DNA of 64,000 nt from Promethearchaeia archaeon (GCA_029856155.1 JAHQWL010000085.1:29846-93845); one strand, 5' to 3'. Counted from the first letter of the stretch, positions 17,730-26,924 are shown. Numbers and translations: made by a program. The notes: generated by a model not told the origin, from the letters alone.

Positions 17730-19403
17730 TTATTTTAAAATATTAAAAAAAATGAACCCAATAATTTTAGTAACAAGACCAATTATCAATAAAATCATAT
17801 TAATTTTACTGAAAATGGGATATTCATCTTGAATTTCTCTAGGGCTTGTTGCCATAGTATATCCACTAAACGATATTGTCGAAAAGAAAGCTAACCAAAA
17901 GTAAAAAATACTACTCAGAAGAATGGATAACAGTGAATAATGAAAAAGCCAAGAAAATCCACCAAACAATAAAACATTAATAACTCCAAAAATAACTCCT
18001 TTATTGACAAATTTGCGCGTAAATTTTGTAATGGGAAAAAATATCGCGATAAGTGCATTTGCTATAATTATCCAAAGCCAAATTTCGCCCACAATCAATA
18101 ATTGTGATATCCATACAGTATTAATGAAACTTAGTCCTATAAATAACAAAATTAAGGCAATACTAGGCCACAGAAATATCTTTCGAAGTAAAAATGTTGT
18201 ATGTGTAATTTCTGCTCGAAAACGATGCGATATTGTAAATTTTGCTAATTTCATTTTATCTGGTTTTCGAGCGGGACGTTCTTCTAAGAATTTAGGTAAA
18301 TATTTAGCCCATACAGGACCATATAAAACATTAAAGGGAAAGTCAGGCGCCTCAGCTTTTATCAGTGGTGTTGCAATTCCTCCTGCTGAGAGTTGAGGTA
18401 CAATTATTGTTTTTTTATTAGTAATTTGTGCAATCCCTGTAGCTTTAACAGCTTCAATTAATTGTTTATTTCCAAAATCGTTTCCACGTGCTGCGCACCA
18501 TACATTTATACCCCTAGAATCAACACATAATACCCAAGCATCTAATCCTTTTAGAGCACGCATCACCTTAATATATGTATAAATATAATTAGCTGTTACA
18601 ATGATAGGCGAAGCTTCATTGGGATTACCAGATTGGTAAATACCTGGTTCAATTGGTATTTGATCTATTTGTCCCGTGAGTATACAACGATAAATACTCA
18701 TTTGAGCCCCTAATCCTTTGTATTTTCTATTTCCGGGATGATAATACCCAGGTTTTATTAAATCCTCCTTAAATATTTTTTTTAGTTCAATGGCTTGAAT
18801 AGAGCCATGCCTCCATTTCATAACTGCTGAAATTTCAAATCCTATAGGTTCCAAATATTTAAAGAACCACTTTACTATAAATGTACTTTGTATTCTGAGT
18901 CTCCGTAATTTCTTTTTATAACGCCATCGTTTAAAATTAAACCAAAGCTTCCAGAAGCCCGACGGTACAAATTCTGCCGCTATAATCATTCGACCATTTG
19001 GTTTTAATGCTTTCCATGCATTTCTTAGAAAGATTTGCTGTTCGAAAGGTCTAAGTTCTGAAAGCATAAATGTGCTAATAATAATATCCATTGTGGCATC
19101 CTCAACTGGTAGATCATCTATAGAGCCTATCTGATATAACAACTTAAGATTTGATTTAGAGGGGTAATTTTTCATTGCAGCAGTTATCATTCTATGGTTT
19201 TTATCTAATGCCAGCACATCATTTCCTTTTAAAGCCATTTCTGCTGCGAGAGTACCTGTTCCGCAACCTACTTCTAGGATGTTCTCTTGTGTATTAATTC
19301 GCTCTAATATCCAATCCTTTACTTCTATATTTACTCCTTTAGTAAGAGCTGTAAATTTTGACTCATATAAATCTGGTTCCAATTCCAACTTTCGCATATA
19401 CAC
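17730..19403 (-). CDS. hgcA: SAM methyltransferase fused to HgcA-like corrinoid membrane protein
   Basis: A 557-residue fusion. Residues 1-200 are a class I SAM methyltransferase (motif I ILEVGCGTG at 42-50, acidic D67, STFMLSEL). Residues about 215-385 match HgcA: the cap-helix motif GINVWCAARG with Cys303 as predicted lower cobalt ligand, then QLIEAVKATGIAQI, VPQLSAGG and VLYGPVWAKYLPKFL. Residues about 403-557 hold five hydrophobic helices with the HgcA-like FSGYTMATS segment between the last two. The usual NVWCA(A/G)GK is changed to NVWCAARG. Known HgcA proteins transfer methyl from a corrinoid to Hg(II); here the fused domain suggests SAM as methyl source (inference). Confidence 0.82.
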   Translation of the reverse strand: MYMRKLELEPDLYESKFTALTKGVNIEVKDWILERINTQENILEVGCGTGTLAAEMALKGNDVLALDKNHRMITAAMKNYPSKSNLKLLYQIGSIDDLPVEDATMDIIISTFMLSELRPFEQQIFLRNAWKALKPNGRMIIAAEFVPSGFWKLWFNFKRWRYKKKLRRLRIQSTFIVKWFFKYLEPIGFEISAVMKWRHGSIQAIELKKIFKEDLIKPGYYHPGNRKYKGLGAQMSIYRCILTGQIDQIPIEPGIYQSGNPNEASPIIVTANYIYTYIKVMRALKGLDAWVLCVDSRGINVWCAARGNDFGNKQLIEAVKATGIAQITNKKTIIVPQLSAGGIATPLIKAEAPDFPFNVLYGPVWAKYLPKFLEERPARKPDKMKLAKFTISHRFRAEITHTTFLLRKIFLWPSIALILLFIGLSFINTVWISQLLIVGEIWLWIIIANALIAIFFPITKFTRKFVNKGVIFGVINVLLFGGFSWLFHYSLLSILLSSIFYFWLAFFSTISFSGYTMATSPREIQDEYPIFSKINMILLIIGLVTKIIGFIFFNILK

Positions 19404-19524
19404 TACAGCGATAATATTTACACCTTTTTATTACCCATTTTATTAAATTTAAACAAAAAAAGAATAAAAATTTTGATTTTATAATTTTTAAACTAGATTC
19501 AATACAAAAATCGAGATGTTCGCT

Positions 19525-19638
19525 TTAACAACATTCTTCTTTTGATTGAGCTTCTTTTTCACTTTTAGTCTCTTCAACACAACATCCTTCAGTACAACAT
19601 TCTTCATTTTTTTCTATCATTTGTTTATACCACTTCAT
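19525..19638 (-). CDS. 37-residue peptide with three Cys-Cys pairs
   Basis: From ATG 19638 the frame reads MKWYKQMIEKNEECC, then TEGCCVEE, a Lys/Glu/Ser segment and a terminal KEECC: six cysteines in three CC pairs within 37 residues. A shorter form from ATG 19620 is possible. It sits directly behind a TATA box and a perfect 20-bp palindrome, and ahead of the hgcA-like gene on the same strand. Composition is that of a thiolate metal-binding peptide. No family recognised. It may scavenge or deliver a thiophilic metal to the HgcA/HgcB-like pair (inference). Confidence 0.65.
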   Translation of the reverse strand: MKWYKQMIEKNEECCTEGCCVEETKSEKEAQSKEECC

Positions 19639-19660
19639 TAATTTATTAATTAGTTAATTG

Positions 19661-19680
19661 ATAGTTAGGATCCTAACTAT
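19661..19680. promoter_or_regulatory. perfect 20-bp palindromic operator (site 1)
   Basis: ATAGTTAGGATCCTAACTAT is identical to its reverse complement. It lies between the minus-strand TATA-like element TTTATATA (about 19677-19684) and the ATG at 19638, where repressor binding would block transcription start. The GTTAGGATCCTAAC core recurs upstream of the adjacent marR gene, so the MarR protein is the likely ligand. Confidence 0.75.
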
Positions 19681-19701
19681 ATAAAAGTTTCGTTTCGTAT
19701 A

Positions 19702-19715
19702 ATTAAGATCCTAAC
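19702..19715. promoter_or_regulatory. operator-like site 2
   Basis: ATTAAGATCCTAAC matches the core of site 1 at 12 of 14 positions. Its centre is 38 bp from that of site 1, on the far side of the TATA element, so two repressor dimers could flank the promoter. Confidence 0.5.
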
Positions 19716-19757
19716 AAACGTTAAAAACATTCAAAATTCAAAGAGGATTTAGTAATA

Positions 19758-20225
19758 TCATAAAGAAATAAGTGAATTCAGGAGTTTTTGGAGTAATTCT
19801 CCTAATTTTTTTATCTCTTCCTCATTAATTTCCGGACAACATCCATTTACCATTGATTCTAATCGAGGTGTTTTGGTTTTTAAATCTTCTCCCTTTTTAG
19901 TAAGTTTAACAAGAAGGCTTCGTCTATCGCTAGGATGTGACTCACGAGAAACCAATTCCTTCTTCTCCATAGTGTCTACTACTCCTGTAATTGTAGATCT
20001 AGAACAATTACATGTTTCTGCTAATTCTTTAAATTGTTGACCATCAGAACTCCATAATTCTCTTAGAATTAGATGTTGAGTTGGTGTTAGTTCTAACATT
20101 TGAATATTATTTCGCTGTAATTTTTCATATTTTTTATTTAAGGTATTGATAAGTTCAAAAACTTGAACAATGTCTTCAGGTTGACAACAAATATTTGAAG
20201 ATTTTTGAGAATTTTTATCATTCAT
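19758..20225 (-). CDS. Cys-rich MarR-family repressor
   Basis: About 155 residues from ATG 20225 (a TTG three codons upstream is less likely). The winged helix-turn-helix is clear: LTPTQHLILRELWS, FKELAETCNCSRSTITGVVDTMEKKELV and the wing HPSDRRSLLVKLTKKG. Three cysteine clusters stand out: CC near the N-terminus (ICCQPED), CNC in the recognition region, and CC near the C-terminus (NGCCPE). These could sense metals or thiol-reactive agents. It is upstream of, and on the same strand as, the CC peptide and hgcAB-like genes, and its own leader carries a related operator. Confidence 0.88.
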   Translation of the reverse strand: MNDKNSQKSSNICCQPEDIVQVFELINTLNKKYEKLQRNNIQMLELTPTQHLILRELWSSDGQQFKELAETCNCSRSTITGVVDTMEKKELVSRESHPSDRRSLLVKLTKKGEDLKTKTPRLESMVNGCCPEINEEEIKKLGELLQKLLNSLISL

Positions 20226-20240
20226 AATTATCAAATCTTA

Positions 20241-20254
20241 GTTAGGTTCTTAAT
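20241..20254. promoter_or_regulatory. operator-like site 3 upstream of marR
   Basis: GTTAGGTTCTTAAT matches the core of site 1 at 11 of 14 positions, with the left half intact. It lies between a minus-strand TATA-like ATATAAAT (about 20256-20263) and the marR ATG at 20225, the same order as at site 1. This indicates autoregulation. Confidence 0.5.
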
Positions 20255-20411
20255 AATTTATATCCTTATAATTTTAATAGCTCTTACTATTTTATATTTT
20301 TTGTGGTTCTGAATAGGTTTATAAAATCTTTCAATTATCTATGCTAGTTAATTTTAAATACTTCTCTTTATATCTAATACTAAATTTTAATTTAAAAAAT
20401 TGGTAATCTTA

Positions 20412-20999
20412 ATGGAAAATAGTGATGAAGTAAGTGAAAAGCAGTTGTGGAAAAGAATTTGGAGTGAATTTCGAATACCACTTATAGTAGTAATTCTAGC
20501 TGGTATTTGTGCTATCATCGGAGCTCTTCTTGTTCTCTTTTGGTTTATAAGGATAACACCTCTTGGTTATTATGGTACTGCCCCTATTGGATTATGGAGA
20601 ATGAATTGGGTCGTTGGGTTTATGATCCTTTTAGCTCTATTCGAGCTTTTATTTATTGGTGTTCCAGCGGGATTATTTTTCGGTCTAGGCGGATATTTAT
20701 GGTGGCGTAATTTGGCTCCTGAAAAAAAGCAATTTTTCAAAGACAGAGAAAAGAAAAAGACCCATAGAAAGCAAGAATATGGTGGTGGGGGTGGATTTGG
20801 ATTCTTTATGTTCATATTTTATTGTATTTATCTTGCCTTTGATGGTCATTACAATGCTCCTTTTGGTAGTGAACCCTATACTTATTGGATTTATGCATGG
20901 TTTTTAACAATCATGTGGCTCTTGATATATGTTGGAATCCCAGCAGCAATAATTTGCCTTATTTTATACTTTACTAAGTGGCGAAAAATACCTGAATAA
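20412..20999 (+). CDS. multi-pass membrane protein
   Basis: About 195 residues from ATG 20412. Four hydrophobic helices: two N-terminal, then a basic loop (KDREKKKTHRKQEYGGGGG) and two more. It is rich in Trp, Tyr and Gly. No family recognised. It is divergent from the marR gene with a 187-bp shared intergenic region, so it could share regulation, but no operator copy sits clearly in front of it. Confidence 0.65.
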   Translation: MENSDEVSEKQLWKRIWSEFRIPLIVVILAGICAIIGALLVLFWFIRITPLGYYGTAPIGLWRMNWVVGFMILLALFELLFIGVPAGLFFGLGGYLWWRNLAPEKKQFFKDREKKKTHRKQEYGGGGGFGFFMFIFYCIYLAFDGHYNAPFGSEPYTYWIYAWFLTIMWLLIYVGIPAAIICLILYFTKWRKIPE

Positions 21000-21011
21000 A
21001 TAAAACTCTCC

Positions 21012-21025
21012 TTTTTTTTTTTTTT
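21012..21025 (+). terminator. T14 run after the membrane protein gene
   Basis: An uninterrupted run of 14 T on the plus strand, 12 bp past the stop at 20999, in the gap between convergent genes. Archaeal RNA polymerase terminates at such T-runs. A-rich sequence a little further on could serve the opposite gene. Confidence 0.5.
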
Positions 21026-21082
21026 AAGAGAATGATAAAAAAAAAATAAAGATATTTTTAGCTCTGAAATTTGAGAAACTAT

Positions 21083-22390
21083 TTAATTCTTAGCCATCGC
21101 TGTTATAGTTTTATCTTTAGGTTCTGGTACAAATTGCAGTGCTATAAAAACACCAATAAATGCTACTAAGCTTAAGAGCATCCCCACACCTAATGCTTGT
21201 AGAGAAATGAATGGATGTAATAATCTTTCTGCTGTTGTAGTATAAGGATTAAGAGAATCAGAAATTGCACCTACCATAAAACCACCAAAACTTGCCCCTC
21301 GAGCTATTGAAAAAATAATTGAATTAGCTGAAGCTCTAATTTCTGTATCATATAATTCAGAAGACCATACTCCAAAGATGCCATGCAATGCAAAACCAAT
21401 AGTAATAACTCCACCAGCTATTATAAGCAATGTATTATTGAAAATTAAGAAACCAAATATGCCAAATAATACTCCTCCAGTGATACCAATTAAGTTATCT
21501 ATTAAAAATGCTTTTTTCCTACCTATATAATCGCTCAGTGCCCCAAAAGAAAACAACATCACAGCGGCTATTACCATATAAATTAACATGATAAGCAGAG
21601 CACTAGTTTCAGGATTTGCCGCACCTGAATAGGTAAATAAATATTCAAAAAATACCGGGGCAAAATCAACTAGAGTATGATATGCCGTTTCAGCAAACCA
21701 GAAAAGAATTGTTAGTAAAATCGTTAATTTGAGCCATTTCTTACCAAAGACTTCCCTTATTCTTATTTTTTGCTTAACTTGTTTCTCCTTAGTTATTTTG
21801 TCGTATTCTGACCAGACTTCTGATTCAGGTAAAGCAAACCAAAATAGAACAAGGAAGGGTATTGGAAATAAAGCAGTAAGAAAACAATATTGCCATCCTA
21901 AGGGTCCAATCAACATTGTTGTGAGAATAGCGGCAATGTAACCTATTACAAAAGTAGAATGAACCAATCCTCCTGCAGCTCCTCTTCTTTTTGTTGTAAA
22001 ATACTCAGAGATTATTGAAAAGGATATTCCCCAACTCACACCTAATCCAGAAAGCATACGTAATATGGCAAAAAGGAGAAAACTATTGCGAGGAACAAAA
22101 GCTGTAGAAGCTGAAAAAATAGCATCCCAAGCAATTGACAAAATCAAAGCTTTTTTTCTGCCAAATCTATCACCAATTTCACCAAATAATATTGCTCCTG
22201 GTACAGTACAAACAAATTGTAATGAAATAACTAGTCCAATCGCAGTATCTCCTACACTAAAATAATCTTTTAATCTTTGAGCAAGAGTACTTATTAATAC
22301 AAGTGAGTATCCATCATGCATCCAAGCAATTATTGCGGCTAGCATAACAACCATTAAAATACCTTTTGAATAAGATTTTTCTTCACTCAT
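21083..22390 (-). CDS. MFS metabolite:proton symporter
   Basis: A 435-residue protein with about twelve helices and the MFS motif GEIGDRFGRKKALI in loop 2-3, repeated as SDYIGRKKAFL in loop 8-9. This pattern matches the sugar-porter/metabolite:H+ symporter branch. It is downstream of two sulfatase genes on the same strand with a 77-bp gap, so it may import the sulfated or otherwise esterified compound they act on (inference). Confidence 0.88.
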   Translation of the reverse strand: MSEEKSYSKGILMVVMLAAIIAWMHDGYSLVLISTLAQRLKDYFSVGDTAIGLVISLQFVCTVPGAILFGEIGDRFGRKKALILSIAWDAIFSASTAFVPRNSFLLFAILRMLSGLGVSWGISFSIISEYFTTKRRGAAGGLVHSTFVIGYIAAILTTMLIGPLGWQYCFLTALFPIPFLVLFWFALPESEVWSEYDKITKEKQVKQKIRIREVFGKKWLKLTILLTILFWFAETAYHTLVDFAPVFFEYLFTYSGAANPETSALLIMLIYMVIAAVMLFSFGALSDYIGRKKAFLIDNLIGITGGVLFGIFGFLIFNNTLLIIAGGVITIGFALHGIFGVWSSELYDTEIRASANSIIFSIARGASFGGFMVGAISDSLNPYTTTAERLLHPFISLQALGVGMLLSLVAFIGVFIALQFVPEPKDKTITAMAKN

Positions 22391-22467
22391 TTTAAGCCTC
22401 TCTATAGAAATTTATTATAATAAATAGTTAAATATAGCCTTTTCATCTATTTAAATCTATAAAAAAA

Positions 22468-23997
22468 TTAGGTCCCAGCAATTCTCTTTGGATATCTTGT
22501 CTGAGCTTTTAAATTTTCTTGAAATAATTTAATCACAAGTTCAAATCGTTTATCTCTTAAACTACTATCATTCCATAAATTATTCATTTCATATGGATCT
22601 TTTTTACGATCATAAATTTCACCGAAATCGTTTAATCCTTCATAAATAGTTAGTTTATAATCCTCTGTTATTAAATGTCTCAATCTTACATTTAATATTC
22701 CTACTTCCTCATCATTTTCTATTAAACAACAATCCCTAGGTTGTAATTTATGATTTTCAGGTTCTTTTAAAACGGTAGTAATATCATATCCTTGCATATC
22801 AGGGGGTTGTTGACTTTCTTTTATCCTTAGAAGATTTAAAATAGTCTTAGGATAATCAATAGAACTCATTAAGGAATTAGTTATTCCTGGTTTTGTAAGC
22901 CCTGGTACTCTCCATATCATTGGTATATGAAAAACACCCATATAAGTTGATGGACCTTTGAAAATCATTCCGTGTTCACCCATCAAATCACCATGATCAC
23001 TAGTATATATTACTATTGTATTATCAGCATACCCTAGTTTTTCAAGAGATGCTAAAATCTGGCCTACGCAATCGTCTATTAGGGAAATTGTTCCATAAGT
23101 ATAAGCGATAAATTGTTTTACTTCTTCTTCTGTAGTTTCTCTTAACATAGCTCCTGGCATTACATTAATATATGGTGCTAGATATGGGTGATTCCGTAAC
23201 TTCTCAAGATTGTCAAAATTTTTAGGCAAATCAATATCTTCTGGACTATACATATCCTTATATTTACCTGGAGGCCATACTGGTTGATGGGGATCAGGGA
23301 AAGAGCAATGGACATAGAAAGGTTTTTTCCCATAATGTCCCTTGGAATGTCTTTCTAGAAAGGCAATAGTTCTTTCGGTTACATATGAACTAGAATATAA
23401 TTCTACAGGTAAGTCATGTTCAGTAAAAACAGAAAAGAAATTATCTATATTTTTCCATCTTTCTCGCATTTTCTCTACCTGGAGAGGTGATCTTTCTTCT
23501 AACCAATCCAAATAATGACCACATAAACATGCACCATGACCTAATACTGTTTCAACTTCTTGGTATCCATAATAGGGTATAGGAAAGTTTTCACGTACAG
23601 GATAATTGCCTTCTTGAGGAAATACCCAATCTTGAAAATGTTCTGTAGATTTATAGTAGAGTTTGTAAGGTGCCACATTAAATTGATGGTGTAATTTTCC
23701 AAATGCTGCAGTATACCATCCTTTCTTTACGAGTGTCTGAGTAATTGTAGGAACATCTTTAGACAGAATCATTCCATTGCTTCGAACTCCATGAACGTTT
23801 GGATATAATCCCGTCAATAGCGTCGCTCTATTAGGCATACACATAGGATTAGTACAGAAGGCATTAGTAAAATGTACCCCTTCACTTGATAATCTATCAA
23901 TATTTGGTGTCTTCAAAATCGGATTTCCAGAGCAACTCAGATGGTCATATCTTTGTTGATCAGTAATTATAAATAAAACATTCATTCTTTCACTCAT
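22468..23997 (-). CDS. type I sulfatase, copy 1
   Basis: About 509 residues from ATG 23997 (a TTG nine bases upstream is less likely). The formylglycine motif C-M-P-N-R lies at residues 53-57 within NPMCMPNRATLLTG, a Cys-type sulfatase signature. Metal residues are seen in LFIITDQQRYDH and YTSDHGDLMGEHG. There is no signal peptide, so it acts in the cytosol. The family hydrolyses sulfate or phosphonate esters; the substrate is unknown. It is a tandem paralogue of the next gene. Activity requires a maturase not seen in this window. Confidence 0.9.
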   Translation of the reverse strand: MSERMNVLFIITDQQRYDHLSCSGNPILKTPNIDRLSSEGVHFTNAFCTNPMCMPNRATLLTGLYPNVHGVRSNGMILSKDVPTITQTLVKKGWYTAAFGKLHHQFNVAPYKLYYKSTEHFQDWVFPQEGNYPVRENFPIPYYGYQEVETVLGHGACLCGHYLDWLEERSPLQVEKMRERWKNIDNFFSVFTEHDLPVELYSSSYVTERTIAFLERHSKGHYGKKPFYVHCSFPDPHQPVWPPGKYKDMYSPEDIDLPKNFDNLEKLRNHPYLAPYINVMPGAMLRETTEEEVKQFIAYTYGTISLIDDCVGQILASLEKLGYADNTIVIYTSDHGDLMGEHGMIFKGPSTYMGVFHIPMIWRVPGLTKPGITNSLMSSIDYPKTILNLLRIKESQQPPDMQGYDITTVLKEPENHKLQPRDCCLIENDEEVGILNVRLRHLITEDYKLTIYEGLNDFGEIYDRKKDPYEMNNLWNDSSLRDKRFELVIKLFQENLKAQTRYPKRIAGT

Positions 23998-24073
23998 AAT
24001 AATCAAAAGATTTCATTTCTGCTTAAAATTCAAATTAATTCTATAATTATTTTAGGGAATCGTTTCATTCTTG

Positions 24074-25600
24074 TTATGTTCCAGCTATGCGTTTTGGATA
24101 ATAGGATTGAGCATTAAGATTTTCGTGTAATAATTTATTTACTAATTCAAATCGTTTATCCTTAAAATTATCATTATACCATAAATTATTTAATTCATGA
24201 GGATCATTTTTTCGATCATAAATATCACCAAACTTACTAAGGCTATTATATATAGTCAATTTATAATTCTCGGTTATTAAATGACGTAATCTTGCTTTAA
24301 GAGTGCCTACTTCTTCATCATTTTCAATTAAAATACTATCTCTTATCTTCTCATCAGGATCTTTTAAAATTGGAGAAATATCATAACCTTGCATTTCAGG
24401 AGGATGGTATCTTTCCGGTATGTCTAAAAGGTTTAAAATTGTTTTGGGATAATCAATTGAGCTGACTAGTGACTCAGACACGTCTCCAGGACTGGTTAAT
24501 CCTGGCACTTTCCAAATTAAGGGTAGTTGTAGTACACCATTAAAAGGACAAGGACCCTTAAATAAGAGCCCATGATCACCCATTAAATCCCCATGATCAC
24601 TCATAAAAACAATTATTGTATTATCTGAAAGTTCCGATTTTTCCAATGAAGCTAGTATCTTTCCTATACTATAATCCACATATCCTATTGCTGCATATGT
24701 CAATGCTGTTATCTTGCGGACTTCTTCTTCCGTAGATTCACGTAAGAAAGCTCTTTTAAAAGGAGGATTTTTCAAATGGTAACCTAAGAATTCATGGTTG
24801 TATAAATTAGCAATATCATCAAAATTTGCGGGAATGGTTATGTCTTCTGGTTTATACATAGCTTGATATCTTTCAGGGGGATATAACGGATAATGCGGAT
24901 CAGGAAATGAGCAATGTAAATAAAAGGGCTTATCTCCATAATTTCCCTTGTTGTACCTTTCGAGAAATGCTAGGGTCCTTTCTGTTACCCACGTAGTATT
25001 ATACAATTCTTCAGGTATCGCATCACAAAAAAGGCTAAATAAATTATCATAATTCATTACTCGTTTCTTCATATCTTTTGCAATTTCAGGAGCTCTTTCC
25101 TCTAACCATTCTAAATAATGTCCCGCACAAACAGAACCATTTCCCGAAATCACTTCAACTTCTTCATAGCCATAATAAGGTATTGGAAAACTTTCTCTCA
25201 CCGGATAAGTTATATCTCTATTAAGAGCCCAATCAGTTAAACTTTCTGCAGATCTACTCCTATGTTTAAATGGCCCTAACCAATATTGATGATGTATTTT
25301 TCCAAAAGCAGCGGTATGCCATCCTCTTTTCTTAAGAGTTTGAATGATCGTTGGAATATCTTTTCTTAAATTAATACCATTACTTCTAACGCCATGAACA
25401 TTTGGGTATACTCCTGTAACCATAGTTGCTCTATTTGGCATACAGATGGGGTTTGTACAGAAATAATTCGTAAACCTAACGCCTTCTGCAGCTAATTTAT
25501 CAAGGTTCGGAGTTCTCACTGTTGGACTACCCGCACAACCCATATGGTCTGCACGCATTGCATCAGTTATGATAAATAAGACGTTTAATTTTTCATTCAT
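24074..25600 (-). CDS. type I sulfatase, copy 2
   Basis: A 508-residue protein, closely similar to the neighbouring sulfatase along its full length, including the YPKRIAGT C-terminus. The catalytic motif is CMPNR (residues 53-57) in NPICMPNRATMVTG; metal motifs are LFIITDAMRADH and FMSDHGDLMGDHG. No signal peptide. The pair probably arose by duplication and is followed by the MFS carrier. Cytosolic sulfate or phosphonate ester hydrolase; substrate unknown. Confidence 0.9.
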   Translation of the reverse strand: MNEKLNVLFIITDAMRADHMGCAGSPTVRTPNLDKLAAEGVRFTNYFCTNPICMPNRATMVTGVYPNVHGVRSNGINLRKDIPTIIQTLKKRGWHTAAFGKIHHQYWLGPFKHRSRSAESLTDWALNRDITYPVRESFPIPYYGYEEVEVISGNGSVCAGHYLEWLEERAPEIAKDMKKRVMNYDNLFSLFCDAIPEELYNTTWVTERTLAFLERYNKGNYGDKPFYLHCSFPDPHYPLYPPERYQAMYKPEDITIPANFDDIANLYNHEFLGYHLKNPPFKRAFLRESTEEEVRKITALTYAAIGYVDYSIGKILASLEKSELSDNTIIVFMSDHGDLMGDHGLLFKGPCPFNGVLQLPLIWKVPGLTSPGDVSESLVSSIDYPKTILNLLDIPERYHPPEMQGYDISPILKDPDEKIRDSILIENDEEVGTLKARLRHLITENYKLTIYNSLSKFGDIYDRKNDPHELNNLWYNDNFKDKRFELVNKLLHENLNAQSYYPKRIAGT

Positions 25601-25800
25601 ACTTTTCGAAGCTTACTATGTAGTATAATATACAATTTTTGTATAAAAACCAGTCTTATAATATCATTACTATTTATGGAAATATATAACTATTGGAGAT
25701 CTACATGAGAAGTTAGACTTATTTATCAAAAGCTATTAAATAAAAGAATTATTTTTTCTGAGGATTACCTTTAATTTGACAGTTGAAGCTAAAGAGAAAA

Positions 25801-26904
25801 TTAGTTCCTTACATTATTTTGTTTTATAATTATATTTCTTTTTTCTAGCTCTTTTTCCATCTTATCAAGATTTAGATCGGGGCATCCTTCTGGTGGAAAT
25901 AAACCATGAGAGCTAATATCTTTATTAACAATCATTTGAGCTGTAATTGAAGCCGGTACTGAGGTGAGTTTTGCAACTTCTCCTATGACTGCGAATGATA
26001 AATGAACATTTTTCTGATTTTGTATACCAATAACATCAGTCTTAAAAGAAGAAATAATCTCTCTCTCTTCTATTTTCCCAGTTATAAGAGGAAATATCTT
26101 CAGAAAGAATTTACAAACTAGTGTCATAATTTTTTCATGTTTTATCGGAATTATTTTATCAAGTACTTTAGTTAATAGAATATCTGATTCTGGTAGAATC
26201 CCTCCTTTGCAGATTGCTTCTTTTGTGTCTATATAACGTGGGAGTGTTACGGGCTCAGGATGCCCAACAAAATATAAAGGAACTGAGCCTAATGGATCGG
26301 GAAATTCAATAACCTCTCTATCAGTTAGGGCTCTGATATTAGTCCATTCTCCATTAATATATTGTGGGACTTTTCCCATAGCAATGTGAGCCCAGTGTGC
26401 TAACTGTCCAAAACCAATTGTTTCACCAGTATCCTCAAACCATAATACTCTTATAGATTCAACTTTATCTAATTGATTTGCTCCCATTTTTGCCATTATA
26501 TTTGTAAGACCCGCTGATGCTCCTGAATTAATAAGAAAAGTTAAATTTTCACGCTCTACAAATTTATTCATTTTTAAGAATGTTAGAGTAGTATCATGAT
26601 CATCGCATATATCGACATAATTAATTCCTGCTTGAATTGTTGCTCGAGGAATCCAATCCCCAAACATGTAATACGGACCAATATTGTTTACTACTAATTT
26701 ATGATCTTTAAGAATTTCTACTAGGTTTTCAAAATCCATAACATCTAATTTTTGAAAAGTAGCTCTTGTACCTAATTTCTCAGCAATCTTTTTACCTTCT
26801 CTTTCCCTTATATCCGCTAAAGTAACATTGAATCCGCTTTTTACTAGATCAAAAGCAATATATCTGCCAACTTCTCCACATGCACCTAAGATAATAATAC
26901 TCAT
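25801..26904 (-). CDS. saccharopine dehydrogenase-like oxidoreductase
   Basis: A 367-residue protein. The N-terminus is a Rossmann NAD(P) fold, IILGACGEVGRYIAFDLVKSG, with an acidic end of strand 2 (ADIRERE). The rest follows the saccharopine dehydrogenase/LYS9 superfamily layout, including the NNIGPYY segment and the central GASAGLTN. Members act on lysine-pathway intermediates, homospermidine or unknown substrates; the exact reaction is not visible. It is followed 20 bp upstream by a small membrane protein on the same strand, likely one operon. Confidence 0.78.
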   Translation of the reverse strand: MSIIILGACGEVGRYIAFDLVKSGFNVTLADIREREGKKIAEKLGTRATFQKLDVMDFENLVEILKDHKLVVNNIGPYYMFGDWIPRATIQAGINYVDICDDHDTTLTFLKMNKFVERENLTFLINSGASAGLTNIMAKMGANQLDKVESIRVLWFEDTGETIGFGQLAHWAHIAMGKVPQYINGEWTNIRALTDREVIEFPDPLGSVPLYFVGHPEPVTLPRYIDTKEAICKGGILPESDILLTKVLDKIIPIKHEKIMTLVCKFFLKIFPLITGKIEEREIISSFKTDVIGIQNQKNVHLSFAVIGEVAKLTSVPASITAQMIVNKDISSHGLFPPEGCPDLNLDKMEKELEKRNIIIKQNNVRN

Positions 26905-26924
26905 CTATTACCATCCTTTTTAGA

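Noticed and set aside
17730..19403. plain UbiE/Methyltransf_11 annotation
   Set aside because: Only the first 200 residues are a methyltransferase; the remainder carries the HgcA corrinoid motif and membrane helices.
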